Positions 1 to 8,328 of a stretch of DNA of 43,836 nt are shown here, one piece after another. A model generated the notes under the pieces. The model saw only the letters and a list, made by a program, of their open reading frames with translations, was not told where the DNA came from and did not search any database. Position 1 is the stretch's first letter, and the number at the start of each line of letters is the position of its first letter. The stretch covers positions 1 to 43,836 of the forward strand of contig NZ_JAIVFN010000025.1 of NCBI RefSeq assembly GCF_030015065.1, read 5' to 3'. Origin of the DNA: Xanthobacter autotrophicus (GTDB taxonomy: Bacteria > Pseudomonadota > Alphaproteobacteria > Rhizobiales > Xanthobacteraceae). The position numbers and the translations under genes are program-made.

Positions 1-57
1 CCCTTGACCCCCTGCCCCCGCCCTGCAATCTCCTCCTCCGAGAGACGGAGGAACCCC

Positions 58-492
58 ATGACCGCAACGCCGGCCTACGACCCCAGCAACATCTTCGCCA
101 GGATCCTGCGGGGCGAGCTGCCGGCGCACAAGGTCTACGAGGACGACAGGGCCCTCGCCTTCCTCGACATCATGCCCCGCTGCCCGGGCCACACCCTGGT
201 CATTCCCAAGGCACCGGCGCGCAACATCCTCGACATTGATGCCGAGGACCTCGCCCATGTGGTGAAGATCGCCAAGAAGGTCGCCATCGCCGCCAAGTCC
301 GTGTTCGCGGCGGATGGCGTCACCGTGCAGCAGTTCAACGAGGAAGCCGGCGGGCAGGTGGTGTTCCATCTCCACGTGCATGTCATTCCCCGCCACGCGG
401 GAGAAGCCATGAAGCCGCCGGCGAGCGCTATGGAGAAGCCCGAGGTGCTGGCCGAGCACGCGGCGCGACTGAAAGCGGCCCTGGCCGGCTGA
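58..492 (+). CDS. HIT family nucleotide-binding hydrolase
   Basis: Predicted 144-residue HIT (histidine triad) protein of the HINT/Hit branch, a cytoplasmic hydrolase of nucleoside phosphoramidates or dinucleotides. The triad HLHVHV is at residues 104-109 (His104, His106, His108), preceded by the usual NEEAGGQVVFH stretch, and the N-terminal NIFARILRGELPAHKVYED is classic for the family. The ATG at 58 is chosen because a GGAGG stands a few bases upstream and homologues begin close to this point; the frame is open further upstream, to about base 4, but without a good start. It ends 9 bases before the next gene and may be cotranscribed with it. The family is certain; the substrate is unknown, and a link to the cofactor genes downstream is only positional. 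Confidence 0.93.
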   Translation: MTATPAYDPSNIFARILRGELPAHKVYEDDRALAFLDIMPRCPGHTLVIPKAPARNILDIDAEDLAHVVKIAKKVAIAAKSVFAADGVTVQQFNEEAGGQVVFHLHVHVIPRHAGEAMKPPASAMEKPEVLAEHAARLKAALAG

Positions 493-501
493 GCGCGGCG
501 C

Positions 502-1497
502 GTGGCGCGTTCCCCATTGGACCTGGCACATGCGGCTGCGGTGACGGTACGCGCGCCCGCGCGGCTCCATCTCGGCTTCCTCGATCTCGACGGCGCGGTG
601 GGACGGCGCTTCGGCAGTCTCGGCATCGCCATCGAGCGGCCGGTGACGGAAGTCACGGTGACGCGCGCGGCCGCGGATGCCGAAAGCGGTCCCGATGCCA
701 CCCGCGCCGCCCGTGCCCGCGATGCGGCGCGGACGGCGCTCGGGATCGAACAGGCGTTCGCGGTGGCGGTGGACGCCGCCCTTCCCGCCCATAACGGGCT
801 CGGCTCCGGCACCCAGCTCGCGCTGGCCGTGGGCGTGGCGGTGGCGCGCCTGTGCGGCCGGAATCTCTCCGCGCGCGAAGTCGCGACCCTGCTCGGGCGG
901 GGCCGGCGCTCGGCCATCGGCATGGAGGCATTCGAGGCCGGCGGGGTCATCCTGGACGGCGGCAAGGCCCTCTCGGGCCCGGCGACCCACGCGCCCCCTC
1001 CCCTGCTGGCCCGCCTGCCCGTGCCGGACGCCTGGCGCATCCTCCTCGTCTACGACCGGGCCCGGGAAGGTCTTTCGGGCGATGCCGAGATGAAGGCGAT
1101 GGCGACGCTGCCGAAATTTCCGCCGGAGCGCGCCGCCCATTTCTGCCACCTGATGCTGCTGCGGGCCCTGCCCGCCCTCGCCGAGGGCGACGCCCTCGCA
1201 TTCGGCACCGTCATCGGCGAGTGGCAGCGGGCGCTGGGCGATCACTATGCCGCAGCGCAGGGCGGCGCGCGTTTCCTCAGCGCCGACGTGGCCGCAGCCG
1301 TCGCCATGCTGGAAGAAGCGGGCGTGCCGGGCGTCGGCCAAAGCTCGTGGGGACCGACCGGCTTTGCCATCGTCGGCGACCCCGCCGAGGCCGAGACGCT
1401 GCTCGGGATCTTGCGCCGGCGCTTCGCATCGTCCACAAACCTCTTCTTCGATTGCGTGCGGGGGAACAACCGGGGCGCCGAGATCATCGCCCTGTAG
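502..1497 (+). CDS. mptG: beta-ribofuranosylaminobenzene 5'-phosphate synthase-like (GHMP fold)
   Basis: 331 residues. It resembles beta-RFAP synthase, which joins p-aminobenzoate (archaeal: 4-hydroxybenzoate) to PRPP with loss of CO2 and PPi, the committed step toward (tetrahydro)methanopterin. Visible features: an N-terminal APARLHLGFLDLDG and GRRFGSLGIAIERP as in the family, and the GHMP-type glycine/serine loop NGLGSGTQLALA near residues 98-109. The C-terminal part (VGQSSWGPTGFAIVGD) is also family-typical. The start is GTG at 502, 9 bases after the preceding stop; no later Met is near the conserved N-terminus. In methylotrophs this gene (called orf4/mptG in Methylobacterium) sits with other H4MPT genes, as here. 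Another GHMP-family kinase function is less likely because the RLHLGF...DLDG signature is specific. Confidence 0.82.
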   Translation: MARSPLDLAHAAAVTVRAPARLHLGFLDLDGAVGRRFGSLGIAIERPVTEVTVTRAAADAESGPDATRAARARDAARTALGIEQAFAVAVDAALPAHNGLGSGTQLALAVGVAVARLCGRNLSAREVATLLGRGRRSAIGMEAFEAGGVILDGGKALSGPATHAPPPLLARLPVPDAWRILLVYDRAREGLSGDAEMKAMATLPKFPPERAAHFCHLMLLRALPALAEGDALAFGTVIGEWQRALGDHYAAAQGGARFLSADVAAAVAMLEEAGVPGVGQSSWGPTGFAIVGDPAEAETLLGILRRRFASSTNLFFDCVRGNNRGAEIIAL

Positions 1498-1747
1498 GGA
1501 CCTTTGCGGCAGGCCGAACACATAAAGACGACGACGAAAAAGACGAGAACAAGAACACGAGGAGGACGGCGCGGAGCCCTTGAGCCCCCGCCGATCGGCT
1601 TGCACCCAAGCGCGTCGGACGGTGAGCGCCCTGCCTTCGGGAGAGCGACGGACCCGCCGGACAGGGTTGAGCCAGATCGGTCAGGCTCGGGAGGGTCGAG
1701 ACGGGCGCAAAGCGCCCCGAGCGCCGCGGAAGAACAGGCTGGGAAAC

Positions 1748-2890
1748 ATGGATCTTGCCCTCATCGCCCTTTCCGCCCGGCCGCTGGCCGCCAGTGCCGC
1801 CCGGGCGGGCTTCGCCGCGCTTTCATTCGACCTTTTCGCCGATCTCGACACCTGCGCCCATGCGGCGCGCTGCGTGCGCGTGCACAAGAAGAACGGCTGC
1901 GCCTTCGATGGCGACGATCTGATCCAGGCGCTGCACTCGCTGGCGCCGGCCGGGCTGCCGGTGGTGCTCGGAGGCGGGCTGGAGCACGACCCCGACCTCA
2001 TGGCGCGCATCGCCGAACGCAACCCCATCCTCGGCAACGCGCCGGACACGGTGCGGGTGCTGAAGGACCCCATCGCCCTCGCCGCGCTGTGCGCCCATCT
2101 GGGCATTCCCCATCCGCCGATCTCGCTGGAGGCGCCCGTGACGGACGCCTTCGCCGGCGCCAACGTGCTGGAAAAGAAGATCGGCGGTGCGGGTGGCGCC
2201 CATATCCGCCGCCGCGCCGAGGGCGATCTCTCCCCGCCCGCGCCCGGCTACTTCCTCCAGCGGGAGGTCGAGGGCCAATCCCTCTCCGTACTGCTGCTCG
2301 CCAATGGCAGCTCGGCGCGCCTCATCGGCGCCTCGCGCCAGTGGCGGGCGGAGGATCCCGAGCATCCGTTCCGCTATGGCGGCGCCGCCGGCCCCATCGC
2401 GTTGCCGGAGGCATTCGCCTCCGAAATCCAGAAGGGCGCGCTCAATGTGGCGCTTGCCTGCGGCCTCGTGGGGCTGGTCTCCGTCGATTTCATGGTGTCC
2501 GACGCAGGGTGGTTCCTGGTGGAGGTGAATCCCCGGCTCGGCGCCACCCTCGACATCTTCGACGTGGACCCGCTGCCGCCGCTGCTCGGCCTGCACCTCG
2601 CCGCCTGTGGCGGCCGGCTGCCCGATGTCCTGCCGCTGCCGTCCGAGGCCCACGCCGCCGGCGTCATCTATGCCGAGCGGGACATGGTGGTCCCGCAGGA
2701 GGCGTGGCCCGACCATGTGGCGGACCGCCCGCCAGCGGGTGCCGCCGTGGCCAAGGGCGCGCCGCTCTGCACGGTGCGCGCCACCGGTCCCTCGGTGGAG
2801 ATCGCCGAGGCCCGCCTCGCCGACCTGATCCGTGCGCTCAAGCGCGAACTCGGGCTCGAGCCCGAGCCCGAGCCCACCGTGGCGCCGTGA
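1748..2890 (+). CDS. ATP-grasp domain protein, probable H4MPT biosynthesis ligase
   Basis: 380-residue ATP-grasp protein. This fold couples ATP hydrolysis to formation of an acyl-phosphate and then an amide or thioester bond. The C-terminal catalytic segment WFLVEVNPRLGATLDIFD holds the Mg-binding Glu and Asn, and the lysine-rich LEKKIGGAGGAHIRR is the ATP-binding strand and glycine loop. The ATG at 1748 is preceded by GGGAAA; the frame is open another 56 codons upstream but the composition there is not protein-like. It ends in a Glu-Pro repeat (EPEPEP). It lies between the beta-RFAP synthase and the CitG-like gene, the setting of the Orf17-type ATP-grasp proteins of methylotroph H4MPT islands. 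Inference: it may add glutamate or another side-chain unit to the pterin; the substrate is not shown by sequence. Confidence 0.75.
   Translation: MDLALIALSARPLAASAARAGFAALSFDLFADLDTCAHAARCVRVHKKNGCAFDGDDLIQALHSLAPAGLPVVLGGGLEHDPDLMARIAERNPILGNAPDTVRVLKDPIALAALCAHLGIPHPPISLEAPVTDAFAGANVLEKKIGGAGGAHIRRRAEGDLSPPAPGYFLQREVEGQSLSVLLLANGSSARLIGASRQWRAEDPEHPFRYGGAAGPIALPEAFASEIQKGALNVALACGLVGLVSVDFMVSDAGWFLVEVNPRLGATLDIFDVDPLPPLLGLHLAACGGRLPDVLPLPSEAHAAGVIYAERDMVVPQEAWPDHVADRPPAGAAVAKGAPLCTVRATGPSVEIAEARLADLIRALKRELGLEPEPEPTVAP
2849..2866. repeat. Perfect 18-bp palindrome at a gene 3' end
   Basis: The bases from 2849 to 2866 read the same on both strands. They lie inside the final codons of the ATP-grasp gene where repeated Glu-Pro codons occur. 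The symmetry may be a by-product of that codon repeat; a role in mRNA ending is possible but not shown. Confidence 0.4.
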
Positions 2891-2923
2891 GCCCGCGGCA
2901 TCGGCGGCGGGCGAGCCGCGACC

Positions 2924-3751
2924 ATGCTGCCGGCTGAGATCGCCCGCGCCTTCGAGGCCGCCTGCCGCGCCGAGCTTTCGGCGCTGAAGCCGGGCAACGT
3001 CCACATCTTCGCCGCCGGCCACGGCATGGAGGTGGCCCAGTTCGAGCGCGCCGCCGCTGCCGCTGCACCGGCCATCGCCCGCGCGGACCTTAAGGTGGGC
3101 GCGCGCATCGAGGCGGCGGTCGAGGCTTCGCTGGCGGCAGCGGGCTGCAACACCAATCTCGGCATCATCCTGCTCTGCGTGCCCCTCGCCGCCGCCGCGT
3201 GGCCCGGCGGCGACCTGAAGGCGCACCTCGTCGCCGTGCTGGACGGCCTCGACGTGGCCGACGCCCAGGCCGCCTTCCGGGCCATCGTGGCCGCCGCTCC
3301 GGGGGGCCTGGGGGCCGTGCCGGATGCGGACGTGCGGGCTTCCGCCACGATCACGCTCAAGGCAGCCATGGCGATGGCGGCAGGGCGCGACAGTATCTCC
3401 CGACAGTATGTGACAGGCTTCGAGGACATCTTCAGCCTCGGCGTGCCCCTGCTACGGGCCGCGCCGCTCGACCGGGCGCGGGTCGAGACGGCCTATCTCG
3501 CCTTCCTCGCGGCCTTCCCCGACAGCCACATCGCCCGCAAGTTCGGGATTGCGACCGCCGAGGCCGTGCGCGCGCAGGCGCAGGCCGTAAGGGACGAGGT
3601 GGAGCGCCTCGACCCGGCAACGCGGCAGGCGCGGCTGCTGGCGTTCGACCGGGATCTCAAGGCGCGCGGCCTCAACCCCGGGACCAACGCCGATTTGACG
3701 GTGGCGAGCATCTTCGCGGCCCTCCTGGAACAGGCGCGGGTGGCGGGCTGA
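2924..3751 (+). CDS. CitG/MdcB-like triphosphoribosyl-dephospho-CoA synthase family protein
   Basis: 275 residues of the CitG/MdcB family. Classical members make 2'-(5''-triphosphoribosyl)-3'-dephospho-CoA, the prosthetic-group precursor of citrate lyase or malonate decarboxylase, from ATP and dephospho-CoA. Family marks are the N-terminal ELSALKPGNVHIF and CNTNLGIILL near residues 75-84. No citrate lyase or malonate decarboxylase genes are nearby. Instead it follows the beta-RFAP synthase and ATP-grasp genes, matching Orf5-type proteins of methylotroph H4MPT islands. Inference: it transfers a phosphoribosyl unit during building of the H4MPT side chain. The ATG at 2924 lies 33 bases after the previous stop, so cotranscription is likely. 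Transcription probably ends at the stem-loop at 3876-3904. Confidence 0.82.
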   Translation: MLPAEIARAFEAACRAELSALKPGNVHIFAAGHGMEVAQFERAAAAAAPAIARADLKVGARIEAAVEASLAAAGCNTNLGIILLCVPLAAAAWPGGDLKAHLVAVLDGLDVADAQAAFRAIVAAAPGGLGAVPDADVRASATITLKAAMAMAAGRDSISRQYVTGFEDIFSLGVPLLRAAPLDRARVETAYLAFLAAFPDSHIARKFGIATAEAVRAQAQAVRDEVERLDPATRQARLLAFDRDLKARGLNPGTNADLTVASIFAALLEQARVAG

Positions 3752-3875
3752 ACGCCGCCCGTCCCACGCGCACCCGGCTGGCGGCGTCCGGCCCTGCGGC
3801 GTATGCCTTCCCGCACAGGGAGATGAAAGCGGATGCCGCGGCGCCTGCGTGAGCATCGCGGCAGCTGCTCATACC

Positions 3876-3904
3876 CGCGACATCGGTCTTCCACCGATGT
3901 CGCG
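3876..3904. terminator. Stem-loop between convergent genes
   Basis: A perfect 12-bp inverted repeat (3876-3887 and 3893-3904) with a 5-base loop lies between the ends of the CitG-like gene (+) and the autotransporter gene (-). Neither side has a run of T, so it is not a textbook intrinsic terminator, but the position suggests a shared bidirectional mRNA end. Confidence 0.6.
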
Positions 3905-3934
3905 AAGTGTCATGCTCAGGCCCCGCGCAGGCTG

Positions 3935-6900
3935 TCAGAACTTCACCGCCAGCGCAGCCTTGCCGGCATTGTAGCTGGCGCCGTCGCCGGCCATGCCGTC
4001 ATAGGCGAGGGTCAGCGTCACGCCGGTGGCAAAAGCAAGGTCGAGGCCGACGCTCGCCACCAGACTGTCCTCGGCGATGGCCAGACCCTCGATCCCGAAC
4101 GCCGTGCCGGTGTTCACGAAGGCCACGGCCGCCTCCGGCGTCACGTCGCCGAAGGCATGCCGCCAGCCGGCGGACGCGTGGGGCGTCACGCTGATGCCGT
4201 TGCCCGCCGCGAAGGTGCTGGCGAGGCGCAGGCCGAGCGTGGTGTAGGCGGTGTCGAAGGACGTGCCCTGGGAGGTGAGGCCCGCCACCGGCGCATTGGT
4301 CTCGGCGAAGCTGCCAAGATCCACGCTGGTCCAGCCGAGGCCGGCGAACGGCTCGAACGCCACGCCGCCCAGCGCAACCATATAACCCGCTTCCGCGAAC
4401 AGGTTGCCGGCGGTGCCGTCATAGCTCGCCCTGGGCGCCTCGCCGGTGAGGGCGACGAAGCGGCTGGTGTCGATATTGCTCCAGCCATAGGACGCGCCGG
4501 CGCGCAGCTTGATGGCATCGAAGCGCGCGCCACCATAAGCGGCGATGCGCCAGGTCTCGGTATCCGCCGAGGCGAGGTCCGCGCTGGTGGAGGCGGAGGA
4601 ATAGCCGGCGGCGAGGCCGAACACCGCATTGGCGAGGCTCACGTCGCCGCCGATCAGCACGCCACCCACATTGGTGTCGGCGGCCGCCGCATTGCCGTTC
4701 GAATCGGTGGAGAGCCACTGGCCGTAGCCCTGGGCCCAGCCAGTCCACACCGGCGCGTCGGCCGGCGCCTTGATGGCCTTGAAGGCGTTGGCGGCGGGGG
4801 AGGACGGATCGGCATAGGCCCGCGCCGGACCGCCGGCCCCGAGCGCCGCCGCGCTGCCCTTGGCGCCGGCATAGTCGGCCTGTCGCAGCCGGCCGAGGAT
4901 GAGGTCGTTGACCAGCATGTTCTCGGTGGCAATCTGGCCCGGCAGGGTGGCGTGGATGTCGCCGGAGAGCTGGGCGAGGGCGAGGGTGGGGTTGTCGCCG
5001 GCGACCTGGCTGACGAAGTCGCCATAGAGGGCGGAGGAGCGCGCCTTGTCGCTGCCGCCGATGCGCTCCAGCGCGCCCGCCACAGAGAGCTGGTTGCGCG
5101 TCTGCGCATAGCTGGCGAAAGCCACGCCGGTGCGCTCCAGCGCCAGCGTGACGCGGGTGTCGTCGTAGCTCAGCTCAGGCGTGACGAAGAGATAATCAAT
5201 GGGGTTCGCCACGGTGAGCCCGGCGAAGGTTCCGGAGATCTCGGTCTCGGAAGACAGGATCGTGTAGATCCGGCTCCAGGCGAGCACGCCATACATTTCC
5301 ACCTCGGCGCCGGCAGCGATGGTGGCAGTGCCGCCCACGGTAATCAGGTCGGTCTTGCCGTTCGGCGCCACGTCCACGAGGTAGGTGCCGGCAAGCGTCG
5401 CATTGCCGGTGACCGCGAGGGTGCCATAGGGCGCGCTCGCCGTGCCGGGGGAGAGGAAGACGGTGCCGGAGGCGGCAAGGCTCCCGAGGGTGCCGGTGCC
5501 GGTGAGCACGCCGGCATGGGCGTCATCGCCCGACAGGATCAGCTGCGCCTTGGCGAGGGAGGCATTGTCGAGGGCGAGCGCGGACTGGTCGAACACCAGG
5601 TCCCCGGCGAAGGACGAGGCGCCGGTGAGGGTGGTCAGGGTCTGCGCCTCGGCGGTGACGCGCTCGAAATGACGATAGGTGGCGGTGTCGCCCAGCAGGC
5701 TGGCGTCGAACGTGACATTGTCGCCGAGCGCGCCGAGCTGGAGGGTATCCGTGCCGCCCTCCGCATCCACGATGCCGGTCACCTTGCTGCCGGTGTGGTA
5801 GACGAACAGGTCGTTGCCCGCACCCATCTGGACCGCATAGGTGGTGCCCGAGATGGTGCCGTAATTGACGATGGTGAGGCTTTTCGAGCCATCCACGCCC
5901 GAATTCACATAGCGGATGCCGTAGCCGTCGAGGCCCTGGATGGTGCCGTAATTGGTGACGCTCATGGCGGCAAAGGCGTCGCCGCCATTGCTGTCGTCGG
6001 CAAGGATGCCGTTGTTGGCGCCGGAGATCAGGGCCGAGGTGTGGGCGGCATCGCCGTTGACGATGGTGCCGCCGCCGATGGCGATACCCTCACTGGTGCT
6101 GGGCTTCTCCTCGCCCGGCTTGGTGCCCTTGGAGCCGAGGCCCTTGATGGTGCCGTAATTGGTGATCGTCCCGGCCTGGTCGAAATCCACGCCGTCGCCG
6201 TCGCCGAAGCTCGCGGCGGGATCGAAGGTGCCGGTGATGGTGCCGTAATTGGTCAGGGTGCCGGTGCCGTTGGAATTCACGCCCGAGCCGTTGCGGCCTT
6301 CGATGGTGCCCGAATTGGTAACAAGAAGCGTGTCGCCGGCGCCGGAGGCCTTGATGCCGTGATAGGCGCCGGAGATGAGCCCGCCCGCATAATTGTTCAC
6401 GGTCATGGTGACGGGCTTGCTGATATCGTCGCCGTCGATCTTGATGGCGGAATTGTTCTGCGTATCTGCGGTCCCGTCCGCGTAATAAGACGAAATGGTC
6501 CCGTAATTGTTGATGGTGACGCCGTTCGTGCCCTGGATGGCATCGTTGTTGGCGGCGGTGATCAGACCCGTGGACCCGTTGTTGATGGTGATGACCGCAT
6601 GGGTGGAATAGATTCCACCGAGGTCGATGCCCTGGCCATCAATGGTCGACTTGATCGTCCCGCTGTTGTCAATCGTGATAATGGGCGCGGCGGTGCTCGC
6701 GGCGGTCGAGCTGATCTTGATGCCGTCGTCCGTGCCCGAGACGACACCGCCCTGCTTGTTCGTCAGGGTGAACGACTGGAGCGTGTCGAAGTTCGCGGCC
6801 GTGTCGAATTTGATGGCGCGCTTGCCGCTCGACGTCGTTTCGATGGTGCCGGAATTGGTGATCTCGATGGTGCCGCCACCGAGCCGGATGGCGTCCGAGC

Positions 6901-7393
6901 CGGCGGAGGTGATGCTGCCGGAATTGTCGATCGACACCTGCGCGGTAGTCGCCGTCGCCTTGTCGAAGTCGAGGGCCTGGCCGGTCTGCGAGCTGATGGT
7001 TCCGGTATTCGTGACGGTCACCGTGCCGTTCGCCAGCGTGCCGTTGATGCGGAAGGCGTCGTCCTTCGACGTGACGCTGCCATTGTTGGTCAGCGTGAAG
7101 GCGCCGGAGACGTTGCTCGCCGTGTCGATGGTGCGGCCGTTCGAGGTGATGGTGCCGTTGTTGGTGATGACCACGCCGGGCGTGGCGGTCGCCGGGGCGC
7201 TCCACTGGATGGCCGAGGAGGCGCCGCCGGCCAGCGTCGCGCCCTGGTCGATGGTGCCCGTGTCGCTGTCGGAAACGGTCTGCTGGCCGGAGGCCGGGGG
7301 CACGGTGAACGAGCCCGCGAGCGCGGGCGCCGCGATGCCGGCGAGGACCAGCGAGAGGACGAGGCGGCTCGACGAGGCATACAGCGCGGGCAT
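3935..7393 (-). CDS. Autotransporter adhesin (type Va) with NxGTI-type beta-helix repeats
   Basis: 1152 residues. A signal peptide spans residues 1-26 (hydrophobic core LVLSLVLAGIAAPA, cleavage after ALA). The passenger, about 30-570, is about a dozen imperfect repeats containing TNNGTI, DNSGTI or TNYGTI, typical of a right-handed beta-helix rich in Asn, Gly, Thr and Ser. A pertactin-like junction follows (around 600-700, with GTLAVTGNATLAGTYLVDV). The beta-barrel runs from about 880 (WTGWAQGYGQWLS) to the end, closing with ALAVKF, the aromatic terminal residue needed for outer-membrane insertion. It would be exported by Sec, inserted by BAM, and display or release an adhesin-like passenger. 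The ATG at 7393 is chosen because the signal peptide starts there and GGGGAA precedes it; an upstream extension is basic and unlike a signal. The passenger is visibly less GC-rich than neighbouring genes. It interrupts the cofactor island. Confidence 0.92.
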   Translation of the reverse strand: MPALYASSSRLVLSLVLAGIAAPALAGSFTVPPASGQQTVSDSDTGTIDQGATLAGGASSAIQWSAPATATPGVVITNNGTITSNGRTIDTASNVSGAFTLTNNGSVTSKDDAFRINGTLANGTVTVTNTGTISSQTGQALDFDKATATTAQVSIDNSGSITSAGSDAIRLGGGTIEITNSGTIETTSSGKRAIKFDTAANFDTLQSFTLTNKQGGVVSGTDDGIKISSTAASTAAPIITIDNSGTIKSTIDGQGIDLGGIYSTHAVITINNGSTGLITAANNDAIQGTNGVTINNYGTISSYYADGTADTQNNSAIKIDGDDISKPVTMTVNNYAGGLISGAYHGIKASGAGDTLLVTNSGTIEGRNGSGVNSNGTGTLTNYGTITGTFDPAASFGDGDGVDFDQAGTITNYGTIKGLGSKGTKPGEEKPSTSEGIAIGGGTIVNGDAAHTSALISGANNGILADDSNGGDAFAAMSVTNYGTIQGLDGYGIRYVNSGVDGSKSLTIVNYGTISGTTYAVQMGAGNDLFVYHTGSKVTGIVDAEGGTDTLQLGALGDNVTFDASLLGDTATYRHFERVTAEAQTLTTLTGASSFAGDLVFDQSALALDNASLAKAQLILSGDDAHAGVLTGTGTLGSLAASGTVFLSPGTASAPYGTLAVTGNATLAGTYLVDVAPNGKTDLITVGGTATIAAGAEVEMYGVLAWSRIYTILSSETEISGTFAGLTVANPIDYLFVTPELSYDDTRVTLALERTGVAFASYAQTRNQLSVAGALERIGGSDKARSSALYGDFVSQVAGDNPTLALAQLSGDIHATLPGQIATENMLVNDLILGRLRQADYAGAKGSAAALGAGGPARAYADPSSPAANAFKAIKAPADAPVWTGWAQGYGQWLSTDSNGNAAAADTNVGGVLIGGDVSLANAVFGLAAGYSSASTSADLASADTETWRIAAYGGARFDAIKLRAGASYGWSNIDTSRFVALTGEAPRASYDGTAGNLFAEAGYMVALGGVAFEPFAGLGWTSVDLGSFAETNAPVAGLTSQGTSFDTAYTTLGLRLASTFAAGNGISVTPHASAGWRHAFGDVTPEAAVAFVNTGTAFGIEGLAIAEDSLVASVGLDLAFATGVTLTLAYDGMAGDGASYNAGKAALAVKF

Positions 7394-7582
7394 GGCGTTC
7401 CCCAATGGTATCGTGACGCTCCCTAGGACCCTTCCAATACAGTTGAATGACAGCCGGAGGCGTCGGCGTGACGCGGCCGGGCCCATGGTCCGCCCTATTC
7501 GCGCCACAGGCCGGAACCCACAGGACGAGGGCCGGGCAGGCCATGCGGCGGGCGATCGACACCCGCGTTCAGGTGGGACGGC

Positions 7583-8290
7583 TCAGGCCCACCGGCGGGC
7601 GGCGTCCGGCCCGATGCGCCCGTCATGGAGCGCCGTCGCCACCAGCACGCCCGCGGCACCCGCGGCGGCCAGCCGGACGAGATCCTCGGGCCCCCTGACG
7701 CCGCCGGCCGCATAAAGCGACGGCTGCCGGCCCGCGCGGGCCGCGCGGGCCGCGGTCCGCGCCAGAGCATCAAGGTCCGGCCCCTCCCCGCTGCCGACGC
7801 GCGCGAGCGTCATCACGATCACCCGCCCGGGCCAGAGCCTCGCATCCTCGTGGATGACGGCGGGGCCGCGCGGGCCGGCGGCGTCATGATCGAGGGACAG
7901 GATGACGCCGGGCTCCGCGAGCACCTCCACTGCGGCCGCGGCATCGGGAAGCGATTCGGTGCCGACGACGCCGGTTCCGCGTCCGCACGCCACACGCGCA
8001 CGGACCTGGGCGGCCGTCGCCTCCCCGGCGTCCACCCACAGATCGAGCTGCGGAAAAGCCTTCCCCAGCGCCGCGACGACCTCGCCGTGCCCGCCCGTGC
8101 CTGCAATTGCGTCCAGATCGGCCACATAAAGCGTGCGGAACGGCGCCAGCGCGAGCAGGCCCGCGACCACGTCCTGCGGGGCGCTGGTTGCGGCGAGCGG
8201 GGTGTGGATGGGACGATATGCATCGCGCTCGCCGCGACGAGCATGGACGACGCACCCTCCCTTCAGGTCAATGACAGGGATAAGCTGCAT
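7583..8290 (-). CDS. HisA-like (beta/alpha)8 barrel protein, probable cofactor gene
   Basis: 235 residues of the HisA/HisF family, whose histidine pathway members isomerise or cyclise ProFAR-type aminoketoses. The N-terminal LIPVIDLKGGCVVHA carries the catalytic Asp8; the middle ILSLDHD carries the second Asp region; YAAGGVRG and GVLVATALHDG form the C-terminal phosphate-binding loops. No other his genes are near. It is divergent from an ATP-grasp gene and close to a dihydroneopterin aldolase-like gene. HisA/HisF-related proteins recur in methylotroph H4MPT islands, so a role with a phosphoribosyl-aryl intermediate is a reasonable inference. It could alternatively be the genome's HisA; finding a second hisA in a his operon would settle this. 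Its start is only 38 bases from the divergent gene's start. Confidence 0.8.
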   Translation of the reverse strand: MQLIPVIDLKGGCVVHARRGERDAYRPIHTPLAATSAPQDVVAGLLALAPFRTLYVADLDAIAGTGGHGEVVAALGKAFPQLDLWVDAGEATAAQVRARVACGRGTGVVGTESLPDAAAAVEVLAEPGVILSLDHDAAGPRGPAVIHEDARLWPGRVIVMTLARVGSGEGPDLDALARTAARAARAGRQPSLYAAGGVRGPEDLVRLAAAGAAGVLVATALHDGRIGPDAARRWA

Positions 8291-8328
8291 TCTAGACTTG
8301 CCCTGTTTGCCCCGGAAAAAGGTGCCCT
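8291..8328. promoter_or_regulatory. Very short divergent intergenic region
   Basis: Only 38 bases separate the start codons of the HisA-like gene (-) and the ATP-grasp gene (+). Any -35/-10 pair for either gene would have to overlap the other gene's start region, so the two are probably expressed from overlapping promoters. I see no clear consensus promoter hexamers. Confidence 0.4.

Noticed and set aside
1504-2937. 477-codon + strand frame overlapping the ATP-grasp gene
   Set aside because: Arg/Ala/Pro-rich shadow; the other frame has a conserved ATP-grasp motif.
3833-7426. 1197-codon open frame on the + strand opposite the autotransporter
   Set aside because: The minus frame has a signal peptide, repeats and a barrel; the + frame is Gly/Ala/Arg/Asp-rich without domains and arises from GC-rich codon bias.
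7583-8290. Calling this gene hisA outright
   Set aside because: Family is clear but no his genes are adjacent and the neighbours are pterin cofactor genes, so the symbol is withheld.
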